Both the position numbers and the translations under genes were made by a program. Positions 33,503 through 42,767 of a stretch of DNA of 64,000 bases are shown piece after piece (positions within the stretch are counted from its first letter, which is position 1; every line of letters begins with the position of its first letter). Source of the DNA: Lacihabitans sp. LS3-19 (lineage in GTDB: Bacteria; Bacteroidota; Bacteroidia; Cytophagales; Spirosomataceae); NCBI RefSeq assembly GCF_024343575.1, contig NZ_RJUA01000010.1:1-64000 (forward strand). Reading direction: 5' to 3'. Under the pieces are notes generated by a model, which saw nothing but the letters and a program-made list of their open reading frames with translations, was not told the DNA's origin and made no database searches.

Positions 33503-35989
33503 ATGTTTAATAAGCACGAGGTATTGCATGCCTTGAAGCACTATTTGCCTGCACAGTCTCCACTTAAGGACTTTGTGCATCATAACACGCTGCATGCATT
33601 CCAAACAGATAAATTCGAAGACGCACTGAGAAAAGCCTATTATATCTTTGGATATAAGGTTTGCTTGACTTTAAGTGAGTTTCGCCAGATGTACGAAGAA
33701 AACCGCATTCCTGAAATATTTTTAGATAAAGCTATAAAAAGCAGAAAATCGGAAGGTGAGTTTGCCGATTGGAAAGAAAAACTGCTTTCCAAAAAATACA
33801 AGAATGCTTTTTCTCCAAGAATCGGCATTTTAAAATCAAACTGGAAACGATTTTACCAGATTGATTTGGACGCTATGGTTCAGCCCAACTTGTTCCGTTT
33901 ATTGTGTAGTTTTCTCGATCAAGGTATTGCGATTTGGGATTTTCCAGAGTCTGAAATACCTTTTTTGGAAGCTGTAAAACATCTTGAAAAAAACAGTTAC
34001 ACGAGTATTTTTAAAACCAAAAGAGCAAAGAAAATACTCCTTTCAGGCAATCACAAAATTGAAGACCTCCTACAAATAGTCGTAGGCGACGAAAAATACT
34101 TTGAACAATATCTATATGATCAACAATTTGCTCATCAGGGTTGGTCAGGTATGGTATCAAACATTGAAGACAATCCAGTCTCTATGTTAAGCCATCGAAC
34201 TATCAGTCTCGAAGAGTTAATAATTTTAGAACTTTTGCTAGAAATAGACGCTCTTGACTCTCAATATGGTGAAAATCTATGGAGACCATTGGCTTTAAAT
34301 ATTGTGGTTCAACCCGAGGAACTATTTGCCCCAGTAAAAGGAGAAGAACTTGACGAAGTACTATTTATTTGGCAAGATGCATTCGAATGGTCATATTATG
34401 ACCAAGTACTAGAGGCAATAATAGAAGAAGATACGCCTCATGAGAGTATTGATAAAAAATCCTTCCAAGCCATGTTTTGTATAGATGACAGAATGTGTTC
34501 ATTGAGAAGATATGTAGAAAATCTTGACTCAAATTGTCAAACTTACGGAACACCGGGTTTTTTCGGCGTAGAGTTTTTCTATCAGCCTGAGAATGGAAAG
34601 TTTTATACAAAAGTTTGCCCAGCACCAGTTACGCCAAAATACTTGATAAAAGAAATTGGGAATACACATAAAATAGGTAAAGAGTTCATTACGCCCATGG
34701 CACCATCAAGGTCTATTGGTAGTGGATTTATTTCCCAAACTTTGGGTATTACTTCTGCAGTCAAATTATTTTTCAACGTTTTTAGACCAACAATGACACC
34801 CGCTACGGCTACGTCGTTTAGGCACATGGACAAAAATGCAAATCTTACTATCGATTTTGACCCTAAAAATCCTGAAGAAAATGGCCTTCAAATAGGTTTC
34901 AAAATAGAGGAAATGGCAACTAGGGTTGAGAATGTACTAAGAAGCATTGGTTTAGTAAAAAACTTTGCACCCATTGTATACGTAATCGGGCATGGTGCCA
35001 GCACAGTTAACAATCCACATTATGCTGGGTATGACTGTGGAGCATGCTCGGGAAGAGCTGGCTCGGTAAATGGAAGAGTTTTCAGTGCTATGGCAAACAA
35101 ACCTGAGGTGAGAGAAATTCTTAAATCAAAAGGAATAGATATAACGGATGATACCAAGTTTTTGGGAGGCTTGCATGACACTACGAGTGATGATATTCAA
35201 TTTTTTGATAAAAAAATATTGTCTCCTGAGAGCTTAGAGGCTCATGAAGAAAACAAGAGAACTTTCAGAAAAGCTTTGGATCTGAATGCAAAAGAAAGAT
35301 CGAGAAGGTTTGACTCTATTGACTCAACAGAATCGGCGAAAAAGATTCACAAAAGAATCAGAAGACGTTCGGTATCTTTATTTGAACCAAGACCAGAGCT
35401 AAACCACGCCACCAATGCTCTTACGATAATTGGCAGAAGAGAATTGTCTAAAAAAATATTTTTGGATAGACGCTCATTCCTCAATTCGTACGACTACCGT
35501 GTAGACGATGAAAACGGCACTTATTTGGCAAATATTCTAAATGCCGCTACACCCGTTTGTGGTGGAATAAATTTAGAGTATTACTTCTCAAGAGTTGATA
35601 ATCAGAAACTTGGAGCTGGCACTAAACTACCTCATAATGTAATGGGACTGTTTGGAGTAGCAAATGGTATTGAAGGCGACTTGAGGCCTGGACTGCCAAG
35701 CCAAATGATAGAAGTTCATGATCCTATTAGGATGTTGTATATCGTAGAGCAATTTCCAGAGAAAATCCTACGTGTAATCGAGCGTTTTCCGGCAACCTAC
35801 GAATGGTACAAAAACGAATGGGTGCATTTGATTTCGGTGAATCCAGAAACCAAAGAGCTACAATTTTTCAAAGATGGTGTATTTGTGCCTTACAGCCCGA
35901 TTACAAAACATGTTGACAAAATAAAAGATGTAGCAAAATTGGTTGAGTCGCATCAAGAGAATTTCCCAGTATACTTAATAGAAGACTAA
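33503..35989 (+). CDS. dabA: DabA, zinc subunit of dissolved-inorganic-carbon accumulation complex (DUF2309)
   Basis: 828 residues, typical of the DUF2309/UPF0753 family. The beta-carbonic-anhydrase-like zinc ligands are all present: C326 and D328 (FCIDDR), H497 (VIGHGAS) and C512 (YDCGACSG). The H-to-C spacing of 15 matches H524/C539 of the characterised Halothiobacillus DabA as I recall it. DabA with DabB is thought to convert CO2 to bicarbonate vectorially, driven by ion flow. The N-terminal LKDFVHHNTLHAFQ is also family-typical. dabB follows after 3 bp. In a heterotroph this would supply bicarbonate for carboxylases at low CO2. Confidence 0.95.
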   Translation: MFNKHEVLHALKHYLPAQSPLKDFVHHNTLHAFQTDKFEDALRKAYYIFGYKVCLTLSEFRQMYEENRIPEIFLDKAIKSRKSEGEFADWKEKLLSKKYKNAFSPRIGILKSNWKRFYQIDLDAMVQPNLFRLLCSFLDQGIAIWDFPESEIPFLEAVKHLEKNSYTSIFKTKRAKKILLSGNHKIEDLLQIVVGDEKYFEQYLYDQQFAHQGWSGMVSNIEDNPVSMLSHRTISLEELIILELLLEIDALDSQYGENLWRPLALNIVVQPEELFAPVKGEELDEVLFIWQDAFEWSYYDQVLEAIIEEDTPHESIDKKSFQAMFCIDDRMCSLRRYVENLDSNCQTYGTPGFFGVEFFYQPENGKFYTKVCPAPVTPKYLIKEIGNTHKIGKEFITPMAPSRSIGSGFISQTLGITSAVKLFFNVFRPTMTPATATSFRHMDKNANLTIDFDPKNPEENGLQIGFKIEEMATRVENVLRSIGLVKNFAPIVYVIGHGASTVNNPHYAGYDCGACSGRAGSVNGRVFSAMANKPEVREILKSKGIDITDDTKFLGGLHDTTSDDIQFFDKKILSPESLEAHEENKRTFRKALDLNAKERSRRFDSIDSTESAKKIHKRIRRRSVSLFEPRPELNHATNALTIIGRRELSKKIFLDRRSFLNSYDYRVDDENGTYLANILNAATPVCGGINLEYYFSRVDNQKLGAGTKLPHNVMGLFGVANGIEGDLRPGLPSQMIEVHDPIRMLYIVEQFPEKILRVIERFPATYEWYKNEWVHLISVNPETKELQFFKDGVFVPYSPITKHVDKIKDVAKLVESHQENFPVYLIED

Positions 35990-35992
35990 AAC

Positions 35993-37861
35993 ATGGAAGC
36001 ATTAATCAAATTTTTTCTTTTGATTCCTTTTGTCGGATTTATCATCAGCTTGATGATTCCTTCAAAAAACGAAACTTTGATATCGTGGACAGCCTTCTTA
36101 ACTACTGGGCTTCAGTTGTTCTTCTCGACAGTTTTTGTTGGATATTGGCTATTTAATGGACATTCAACGCTTGACGAGCGAGATATTGAACTTTTCAGAA
36201 GTTTAGATTATGTTTTTTTTATCGATTTGTTTTTCGATAAAATCACGGCAGTTTATTTACTGGTTGGAAGTTTCTTGACTTTTATTGTGGCGGTCTACAG
36301 CAGGTATTATATGCATCGTGAAAATGGATATAAACGTTTTTTTAACACCAAACTTTTCTTTTTCTTGGGTTATAATCTTACGATTTTATCGGGAAATTTA
36401 GAGACATTGTTTGTAGGTTGGGAAATGTTAGGTGTGTCTTCTTTTTTATTGATTGCATTCTATAGAGACAGATATTTGCCTGTAAAAAATGCCGTAAAAG
36501 TGTTTTCAATTTATAGAATTGGCGACATTGGACTGCTTTTAGCCATGTGGATTAGCCACCATTTATTCCATGAAAACATCACTTTCATGAAAATGGCGAA
36601 TTTCGAATTGGTTAGCGAACATTTATCTGAGCATACCATGATTGGTTTTGCTCTATCATTAACCATTCTACTCTCTGCTGTAGCTAAGTCAGCTCAGTTT
36701 CCATTTTCGTCTTGGTTGCCTCGAGCTATGGAAGGCCCTACCCCATCAAGTGCCATTTTTTATGGCTCATTGGCCGTGCACATAGGTGTATTCTTACTTT
36801 TGAGAACATTCGTATTCTGGGAACATCAATATCCTGTTAGAATCCTGATAGCATCTGTGGGAATAGTTTCAGCATTGATAGCTATAGGAACGGCCAGAGT
36901 GCAGTCATCAGTTAAAGCACAAATTGCTTATTTTTCTATTGGACAAATTGGCCTTATTTTCATTGAGCTAGCATTAGGATTCCAAAACCTTGCACTGTTT
37001 CACTTTGCTACCAATGCTTTGTTGAGAACTTATCAACTTTTGGTATCCCCTTCGGTGGTGAGTTACTTGATAAGAGAGCAGTTTTATAATTATTCTCCTC
37101 ATAAGCATTCTTTGGAATACAGGTATCCTTCAAAAATTCGTAACACGCTGTATTTGTTATGTTTGCAAGAATGGAACTTAGACTCTATGATGTATAAATA
37201 TCTATGGAATCCGATAAAGTTTATAAGTAGAAAACTGCATTTTATTAACTTCGAAAAAATCATAATCTTCTTCGTTTTGGTATATTCTGCAGGTGTATTT
37301 TTCTTATTCAATCGAGAAATGATCCCTTTCAGAATCCCCGAAAGCTCACCTACAGTCTTTGCTTTAATTGGCCTTTTTATGGTTCTCAAGGCTTTCTCAG
37401 AAAGAAAAAGAGTAAGAATGAGCTGGTGGCTAGTAGTCATGAACCACTTTTGGATAGCCTTGACAGTGGCTTACAACGAAAAATTGCAGTTCTCCGAAAT
37501 TGCCATGTATTTGGGTGGAGTAATAGTATCTGCAATCGTAGGTCATTTATGTATAATGCGACTTAAGAAAATAGAGAAAGAAGTAAGTCTTGGTCAGTTT
37601 AATGGCTACATAAAAAAGCATCCAAAAATAGCCATAATATTCTTATTGGCATGTTTAGGTCTTACAGGATTTCCCATTACGCCAACATTTATTGGAGAGG
37701 ATTTGATTTTTAGTCATATTCATTCCAACCAAATATTCTTGGCACTTTTTGTTTCTATGAGTCTTATTATTGACGGACTTGCCATTATCAGATTATATGC
37801 AAGACTATTCTTAGGACCTCACGTAAAATCAATGTACGAAATGGCCTACAGGTCATCTTAA
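35993..37861 (+). CDS. dabB: DabB, NuoL/MrpA-like membrane subunit of the DAB complex
   Basis: 622 residues with about 14 or more membrane helices related to the proton-pumping subunit 5 of complex I. Motifs include LFVGWEMLGVSSFLLIAFYR, SAVAKSAQFPFSSWLPRAME and GPTPSSAIFYGSLAVHIG, which contain the conserved Glu, Lys and His of the antiporter-like channel. Paired with DabA it would supply the H+ or Na+ path energising CO2 hydration. It lies 3 bp after dabA and 49 bp before a SulP gene. No other complex I or Mrp subunit genes are adjacent, so it is a stand-alone DabB. Confidence 0.93.
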   Translation: MEALIKFFLLIPFVGFIISLMIPSKNETLISWTAFLTTGLQLFFSTVFVGYWLFNGHSTLDERDIELFRSLDYVFFIDLFFDKITAVYLLVGSFLTFIVAVYSRYYMHRENGYKRFFNTKLFFFLGYNLTILSGNLETLFVGWEMLGVSSFLLIAFYRDRYLPVKNAVKVFSIYRIGDIGLLLAMWISHHLFHENITFMKMANFELVSEHLSEHTMIGFALSLTILLSAVAKSAQFPFSSWLPRAMEGPTPSSAIFYGSLAVHIGVFLLLRTFVFWEHQYPVRILIASVGIVSALIAIGTARVQSSVKAQIAYFSIGQIGLIFIELALGFQNLALFHFATNALLRTYQLLVSPSVVSYLIREQFYNYSPHKHSLEYRYPSKIRNTLYLLCLQEWNLDSMMYKYLWNPIKFISRKLHFINFEKIIIFFVLVYSAGVFFLFNREMIPFRIPESSPTVFALIGLFMVLKAFSERKRVRMSWWLVVMNHFWIALTVAYNEKLQFSEIAMYLGGVIVSAIVGHLCIMRLKKIEKEVSLGQFNGYIKKHPKIAIIFLLACLGLTGFPITPTFIGEDLIFSHIHSNQIFLALFVSMSLIIDGLAIIRLYARLFLGPHVKSMYEMAYRSS

Positions 37862-37910
37862 AAAAATATTAAATACATCTGGAAAAACCAGATAAAATAA
37901 ACATTACAAA

Positions 37911-39500
37911 ATGAAATCAGAAAACAAAAAGCTTAAACTCCCATTAGATGGGTTAGCAGGTCTAAAAGAGAATTTCTCAACAGACGCTATTTCAGGATTT
38001 ATCGTATTTTTATTGGCTTTACCCTTAAGTTTGGGAATTGCCAAAGCTTCAGAGTTCCCTCCTATTATGGGGCTTGTTACTGCCATAATTGGTGGTATAA
38101 TTGTAAGTTTTTTTATGGGTGCCCGATTAACCATAAAAGGTCCAGCGGCAGGTTTGATAGTAATAGTAGCAGGAGCAGTTGCTGATTTTGGCGGTGGAGA
38201 AACAGGCTGGCATCTTGCATTAGGTGCTATGGTAGCAGCAGGACTTTTACAAGTGCTTTTTGGAGTGCTCAAATTCGGAAAACTCGTAGATTTTTTCCCG
38301 CTTTCGGCTATACATGGAATGTTGGCAGCCATTGGTCTGATTATCATAGCCAAACAAATTCCAGTTTTACTAGACGTAGACCCCTTATTATCTAAAGGGA
38401 AAAGCCCTTTCGAATTATTTGCAGCTATTCCAAGCTTCCTAAAACACCTTGATCCAAAAGCTTCATTGATTGGTGTAATTAGTTTATGGATAATGTTAGG
38501 ATGGCAAAACACACCAGGGTTTTTGAAAAAAATCCCAGCTCCATTAATGGTACTTTTAATAGCCATTCCTGCAGAATTGATGTTAGATTTTCAACATACA
38601 GAGCCAACTTATGCCTTGGTACACATTGGAAATTTAGCCGAAAATATCAAAGTAAATGTTGACTTTAGCGGTTATTTGCAAACTGGCACTTTCATCAAAT
38701 ATATCATTATGTTTACCCTTGTTGGCTCTTTAGAATCCCTGCTAACACTGAAAGCAATTGACCTTTTAGATCCTTGGAAAAGAAAATCAGACGCGAACAA
38801 AGACCTTATTGCTGTAGGTGTTGGAAATACTATCGCAGCGGTTTTAGGTGGCTTGCCAATGATATCAGAAGTAGCTCGTAGTTCCGCTAACGTAAACAAC
38901 GGAGCAAAAACCCGTTGGGCTAATTTTTTCCATGGCGTGTTTATTTTAGGTTTTGTCCTTTTAGCATCAAAATATATAGAGTTAATACCTAATACAGCAT
39001 TAGCGGCAATGCTTATTACTGTAGGTATCAAATTAGCTCATCCAAAGGAGTTTATCCATACTTTCAAAATTGGAAAAGAGCAGTTAGCCATATTTTTGGT
39101 AACTATTTTCTTTACTTTATTTGAAGATTTATTGGTTGGTATCTTTGCAGGCATGTTCCTTAAAATGATTATTCACTTAATTAATGGCACGCCTATTTCT
39201 TCATTTTTCAAAGCACCTACGCAAGTATCCTTTGAAGGAAATAATTACCTTGTAGAAATTGACAAAGCGGCTGTTTTTACTAATTATTTAGGAATTAAAA
39301 GAAAATTGGATGCAATACCTCCAGGTTTCAATGTGACAATAGACTTAAAAAACACTAAATTGGTTGATCACTCCGTAATGGAAAACTTACATCATTTTGA
39401 GCACGACTATCAGGCAACTGGCGGAACTGTCCAACTTATTGGACTTGAAGCCCACACACCAGTTTCCGATCACCATTTGGCAGCAAGAAAGAAGAAATAA
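37911..39500 (+). CDS. SulP-family anion (probably bicarbonate) transporter with STAS domain
   Basis: 529 residues: ~12 membrane helices of the SulP fold (FSTDAISGFIVFLLALPLSL, GARLTIKGPAAGLIVIVAG, GGLPMISEVARSSANVNNG) and a C-terminal STAS domain (about 435-525; FNVTIDLKNTKLVDHSVMEN). SulP proteins carry sulfate, bicarbonate or other anions; BicA of cyanobacteria is a Na+/bicarbonate symporter of this family. Placement directly after dabAB, before a shared terminator, makes bicarbonate the most likely substrate, though sulfate cannot be excluded from sequence. Confidence 0.9.
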   Translation: MKSENKKLKLPLDGLAGLKENFSTDAISGFIVFLLALPLSLGIAKASEFPPIMGLVTAIIGGIIVSFFMGARLTIKGPAAGLIVIVAGAVADFGGGETGWHLALGAMVAAGLLQVLFGVLKFGKLVDFFPLSAIHGMLAAIGLIIIAKQIPVLLDVDPLLSKGKSPFELFAAIPSFLKHLDPKASLIGVISLWIMLGWQNTPGFLKKIPAPLMVLLIAIPAELMLDFQHTEPTYALVHIGNLAENIKVNVDFSGYLQTGTFIKYIIMFTLVGSLESLLTLKAIDLLDPWKRKSDANKDLIAVGVGNTIAAVLGGLPMISEVARSSANVNNGAKTRWANFFHGVFILGFVLLASKYIELIPNTALAAMLITVGIKLAHPKEFIHTFKIGKEQLAIFLVTIFFTLFEDLLVGIFAGMFLKMIIHLINGTPISSFFKAPTQVSFEGNNYLVEIDKAAVFTNYLGIKRKLDAIPPGFNVTIDLKNTKLVDHSVMENLHHFEHDYQATGGTVQLIGLEAHTPVSDHHLAARKKK

Positions 39501-39510
39501 TCTCTGTAAA

Positions 39511-39545
39511 AATCCTGCATTACAAAAGAATGCAGGATTTTTTTT
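39511..39545 (+). terminator. Rho-independent terminator of the DAB-SulP operon
   Basis: An 11-bp perfect stem (AATCCTGCATT / AATGCAGGATT) with a 7-base loop is followed by eight T residues, starting 10 bp after the SulP stop. Confidence 0.93.
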
Positions 39546-39655
39546 GCTTTAATAATGATTTTCAAAACTCCCCATTTCACAGAGTATTTTATACATTTAA
39601 GAAAAGAATTCAAACTTTTATATAATTTTACATCGAACCTAAAATTACCTAAAAA

Positions 39656-40210
39656 ATGAAATCTACAATTGGGCTATTTCTAATAGTATTTGTAATATTT
39701 TCTTGTACACAAAACGATAACGAAGAAACTGAAACCCAAATCCTATCTTCAACCGATTCAACGACTTTAACAGATCAAAAGCTTAATCCAGAAGAAGTCA
39801 AATCTTGGCTAATTAAAAGCATTGAGAAAGAATTCTCCGACCCACTATTTGAAGATAAAGAAAAAATTGAGCATCCAAATGACATCTATACCAATGCCTA
39901 CGAAGAATACAAAACTGATGCTATTGGAATAGAATACGACGGTGGAATGACTGAGGCAGCTTTTAAAGAAAAATGGTCTAAAATTTACAATACAAAATAT
40001 GCTGGAATAGGAACAGGTTTTTTGATTTCTGCCCAAGATTGGGGTAAAATAAAAGTTACGGACTGTAAACTATTAGAACCTCAAAACGATGGCTTTTTAA
40101 TGTTCCATGTGACTATTGAAGATCTTGAGTTTAAATCTAAATATGTGAGAGATATAAAGGTTGTTAAACAAGAAGGTAAATATAAAATTGATGATATTTT
40201 AGAATATTAA
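39656..40210 (+). CDS. Hypothetical lipoprotein
   Basis: 184 residues with a lipoprotein signal (GLFLIVFVIFSC, lipid-accepting Cys17) followed by an acidic linker (NDNEETETQ). The rest is a single soluble domain with EEVKSWLIKSIEKEF, AYEEYKTDAIGIEYDGGMTE and GTGFLISAQDWGKIKV. No known family recognised; it is probably anchored in the periplasm or outer membrane. The NamZ-like gene follows at 85 bp. Confidence 0.75.
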   Translation: MKSTIGLFLIVFVIFSCTQNDNEETETQILSSTDSTTLTDQKLNPEEVKSWLIKSIEKEFSDPLFEDKEKIEHPNDIYTNAYEEYKTDAIGIEYDGGMTEAAFKEKWSKIYNTKYAGIGTGFLISAQDWGKIKVTDCKLLEPQNDGFLMFHVTIEDLEFKSKYVRDIKVVKQEGKYKIDDILEY

Positions 40211-40295
40211 TTTGAATAGTGGATTTATACTTCTGGCAATTTCCAAAAAAGATACTCGTTTCTATTTAAACAGGCTTTTTAATAATTTTCGATTC

Positions 40296-41513
40296 ATGAA
40301 AAAACTTCAAATACTCTTTCTTTTTCTTTCTGTTAGTGCAATAGTAGGCTTTAAATGCACCAAAAAAACTTATAAAAATTCTGAAAATAAAATAGTTACA
40401 GGTGCAGAACAAACTGAAAAGTATTTAAATCTCTTGAAAGGAAAACGGGTTGGTGTTTTAGCAAATCCTACTACGGTTATTGGTAAATCTCACTTAGTAG
40501 ATAGCCTTCAAAAACTTGGGATAAACATCGGAAAGGTATTTGGCCCCGAGCATGGATTCAGAGGAAATGCATCAAATGGAGCAAAGGTAAATGACGAAGT
40601 AGACGAGGCCACTGGCATAAAAATCATTTCACTTTATGGAAAAAAACGAAAACCAACTCCTGAGGATCTTGCAGATGTAGATATTATGATATTTGATATT
40701 CAGGATGTTGGATGCAGATTTTACACTTACATCAATGTTCTTAGAGATGTGATGGAATCCTGTGCTGAAAACCAAAAGACTTTACTGATTTTAGACAGAC
40801 CAAACCCTAACGGTTACCTCATTGATGGTCCAATAATGGACATGAGATTGAAATCTGGCATTGGACAGTTTCCTATCCCTATAGCTCACGGCATGACGAT
40901 TGGAGAGTTTGCTCAAATGATAAATGGTGAAGGTTGGTTACCAAACAATCTACAATGTTCTTTAAATATCATAAAAGTACTTAATTATAAGCACGATATG
41001 GAATATACATTGCCAGTAAAGCCATCTCCAAATCTTAATACACAACAAAGTGTGATGCTTTACCCAACAATTTGCATGTTTGAAGGCACCATAATCAGTC
41101 AAGGAAGAGGAACTTACGTTCCGTTCACAGTTTTGGGTAGTCCTTTATTAAAAGGAAAATATGAATTTACTTTCAAACCTGAAAGCATAAAAGGCATGAG
41201 TGAGTCGCCTCTACACATAAACGAAACTTGTTATGGCTTAGATTTGATGCAATATGATATAGAGAAATTAAGAAAATCGAAAAGACTTAACCTCCAATGG
41301 ATGATAGATTTATACAAAGCTTATCCACAAAAAGACAAGTTTTTTGATAGAACACAAAGCAAACAAATGGGCAATATAGATTACCTAGCAGGTGTTTATG
41401 AATTTAGAAAACAAATAGAAGAAGGAAAAAACGCCGAAGAAATCCAAAAATCATGGGAACCCGGTCTTTCAGAATACAAAAAAATGAGAATGAAGTATGT
41501 TTTGTATGAGTAA
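40296..41513 (+). CDS. namZ: NamZ-like exo-beta-N-acetylmuramidase (DUF1343)
   Basis: 405 residues from the ATG at 40296; an upstream in-frame TTG at 40212 is unlikely. An N-terminal hydrophobic segment (LQILFLFLSVSAIVGF) directs export. The DUF1343 core is well conserved: GKRVGVLANPTTV, VFGPEHGFRG, LYGKKRKPTPEDL, DVDIMIFDIQDVGCRFYTYI, LLILDRPNPN and EGTIISQGRGT. The founding member, NamZ of Bacillus, releases terminal MurNAc from peptidoglycan chains. A role in cell-wall recycling or scavenging is likely. It converges with a permuted NlpC/P60 gene. Confidence 0.88.
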   Translation: MKKLQILFLFLSVSAIVGFKCTKKTYKNSENKIVTGAEQTEKYLNLLKGKRVGVLANPTTVIGKSHLVDSLQKLGINIGKVFGPEHGFRGNASNGAKVNDEVDEATGIKIISLYGKKRKPTPEDLADVDIMIFDIQDVGCRFYTYINVLRDVMESCAENQKTLLILDRPNPNGYLIDGPIMDMRLKSGIGQFPIPIAHGMTIGEFAQMINGEGWLPNNLQCSLNIIKVLNYKHDMEYTLPVKPSPNLNTQQSVMLYPTICMFEGTIISQGRGTYVPFTVLGSPLLKGKYEFTFKPESIKGMSESPLHINETCYGLDLMQYDIEKLRKSKRLNLQWMIDLYKAYPQKDKFFDRTQSKQMGNIDYLAGVYEFRKQIEEGKNAEEIQKSWEPGLSEYKKMRMKYVLYE

Positions 41514-41521
41514 GAAGTTTT

Positions 41522-42145
41522 TTAAATCAAAATAGCCTTCATTTCCAACTCTTTCTGTCGCCAAAAAGCTCCTGGACTTATAAAAACCCCATTTTCTTTT
41601 GGCAATTCTATATTGGCATATTTGTAGGCTTCATAAACATACTCTGCACATGTATATTTATCATCCTCAAAAAACTTGTCCATACCCATAAAACTCCTCC
41701 AAAGTATACGCCAATATTCTTTTCTATCGTATTGTTTAGAGAGATTATCTAAGCAAAATTCTTTTACGGCTCTTTGTTTATTTTTATCTTCAAAAAGTAG
41801 TTTATGCCTACCCCAAGCCACTCTTCCTTGGTAAGGTTTGTTGTCGCCGCCGTAATCCTTAAATAAAAAAGACAGTGGGAGCATTCTTACACCAACTTCT
41901 AGCACACTTTCTATCAAAAACACTCTATCCAGCTCGTCTATCCTAACCACCATGCCAACATGACTCCACGAAGATTTACTTCGCCACCTGATAAGTCCAG
42001 AAAGCCAATGGTTTCCAGAAAAAAACAAAAGATCGCCCGTCTGAAACTCATTTCGCATAGCATCATAAAATCTCAAATTGGTGCTGATGGATTGATAATC
42101 ATACAATTTGTCGAGTGCTCTTTTAGATTTTATTTTGTCTGCCAT
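41522..42145 (-). CDS. YiiX/YebB-like permuted NlpC/P60 cysteine hydrolase
   Basis: 207 residues without a signal peptide. It has the circularly permuted papain-like arrangement: FQTGDLLFFSG, the catalytic His in SSWSHVGMVVR, a Glu in FLIESVLEVG and the nucleophile Cys late in YTCAEYVYEAYK. Members hydrolyse amide bonds in peptidoglycan peptides, lipids or other acyl groups; the substrate here is unknown. It ends 8 bp from the end of the convergent namZ-like gene and diverges from the Fe-S carrier gene. Confidence 0.85.
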   Translation of the reverse strand: MADKIKSKRALDKLYDYQSISTNLRFYDAMRNEFQTGDLLFFSGNHWLSGLIRWRSKSSWSHVGMVVRIDELDRVFLIESVLEVGVRMLPLSFLFKDYGGDNKPYQGRVAWGRHKLLFEDKNKQRAVKEFCLDNLSKQYDRKEYWRILWRSFMGMDKFFEDDKYTCAEYVYEAYKYANIELPKENGVFISPGAFWRQKELEMKAILI

Positions 42146-42201
42146 GAAACTTTTGGATAGATTATTAAGTTTTGTAAAGGTAAATATAAAATAATTTCGA
42201 A

Positions 42202-42528
42202 ATGATTACGGTAACAGAAGAAGCAAAAAATAAAATTTTGGAATTAAAAAGCAAAGAAGGAAAAAACGAAAACCATGGCATAAGAGTAGCTGTTGAAGGC
42301 GGCGGATGTTCAGGTTTGATGTATGACCTAGCTTTTGATGCAGAACAACAAGCCAACGACCATATATTTGAAGACCAAGGTGTAAAGATTTTTGTAGACA
42401 AAAAAAGTCTTCTCTACTTGATTGGCACTCAGCTAGACTATAGCGACGGACTTAACGGAAAAGGTTTTCAATTTAAAAACCCTAATGCAAGCCGTACATG
42501 TGGCTGCGGCGAGAGTTTTTCTGTATAA
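42202..42528 (+). CDS. A-type iron-sulfur carrier (HesB/IscA/SufA family)
   Basis: 108 residues with the three family cysteines: GGGCSGLMYD and the terminal TCGCGESF. TVTEEAKNKILELK at the start and KSLLYLIGTQLDY in the middle are typical. These proteins receive and pass [4Fe-4S] or [2Fe-2S] clusters to target enzymes. No other isc or suf genes are adjacent. It is followed by a strong terminator and so is probably monocistronic. Confidence 0.94.
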   Translation: MITVTEEAKNKILELKSKEGKNENHGIRVAVEGGGCSGLMYDLAFDAEQQANDHIFEDQGVKIFVDKKSLLYLIGTQLDYSDGLNGKGFQFKNPNASRTCGCGESFSV

Positions 42529-42550
42529 ATTTTCAAAGGACATTTAAGAG

Positions 42551-42577
42551 ACACGGCCCCAAAGCCGTGTTTTTTTT
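42551..42577 (+). terminator. Rho-independent terminator after the Fe-S carrier gene
   Basis: Stem ACACGGC / GCCGTGT with a CCCAAA loop is followed by eight T residues, beginning 23 bp after the stop. Confidence 0.9.
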
Positions 42578-42767
42578 ATGCGGCTTTGTTTCGTTTTCTT
42601 GGATAATTTCACTAATTTGGATATGTAAAACCCAAAAGGAATGTTTACCGATTTAAACTTCTACCTTGCTCGACTTGCCTACCTCCGTAGTGCATGCTCG
42701 TTTGTTCCTGACCTAAGCCTTTAATTTCAGGAATTAGAACTTCTTCTTCAACATTAAATAATAAACA
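42578..42767. other. Intergenic region with a GC-richer unexplained segment
   Basis: Bases about 42660-42745 are richer in G+C than surrounding spacers and include CTCGACTTGCCTACCTCCG and GTGCATGCTCGTTTG. The minus strand reads open for about 35 codons here (containing IPEIKGLGQEQTSMHYGGRQ) but has no start codon in that frame. It could be a short interspersed repeat or a gene remnant; nothing firm can be said. Confidence 0.3.

Noticed and set aside
37904-38566. 220-codon minus-strand frame opposite the SulP gene
   Set aside because: It mirrors the SulP membrane core; its Pro/Ala/Lys-rich translation is typical of an antisense shadow.
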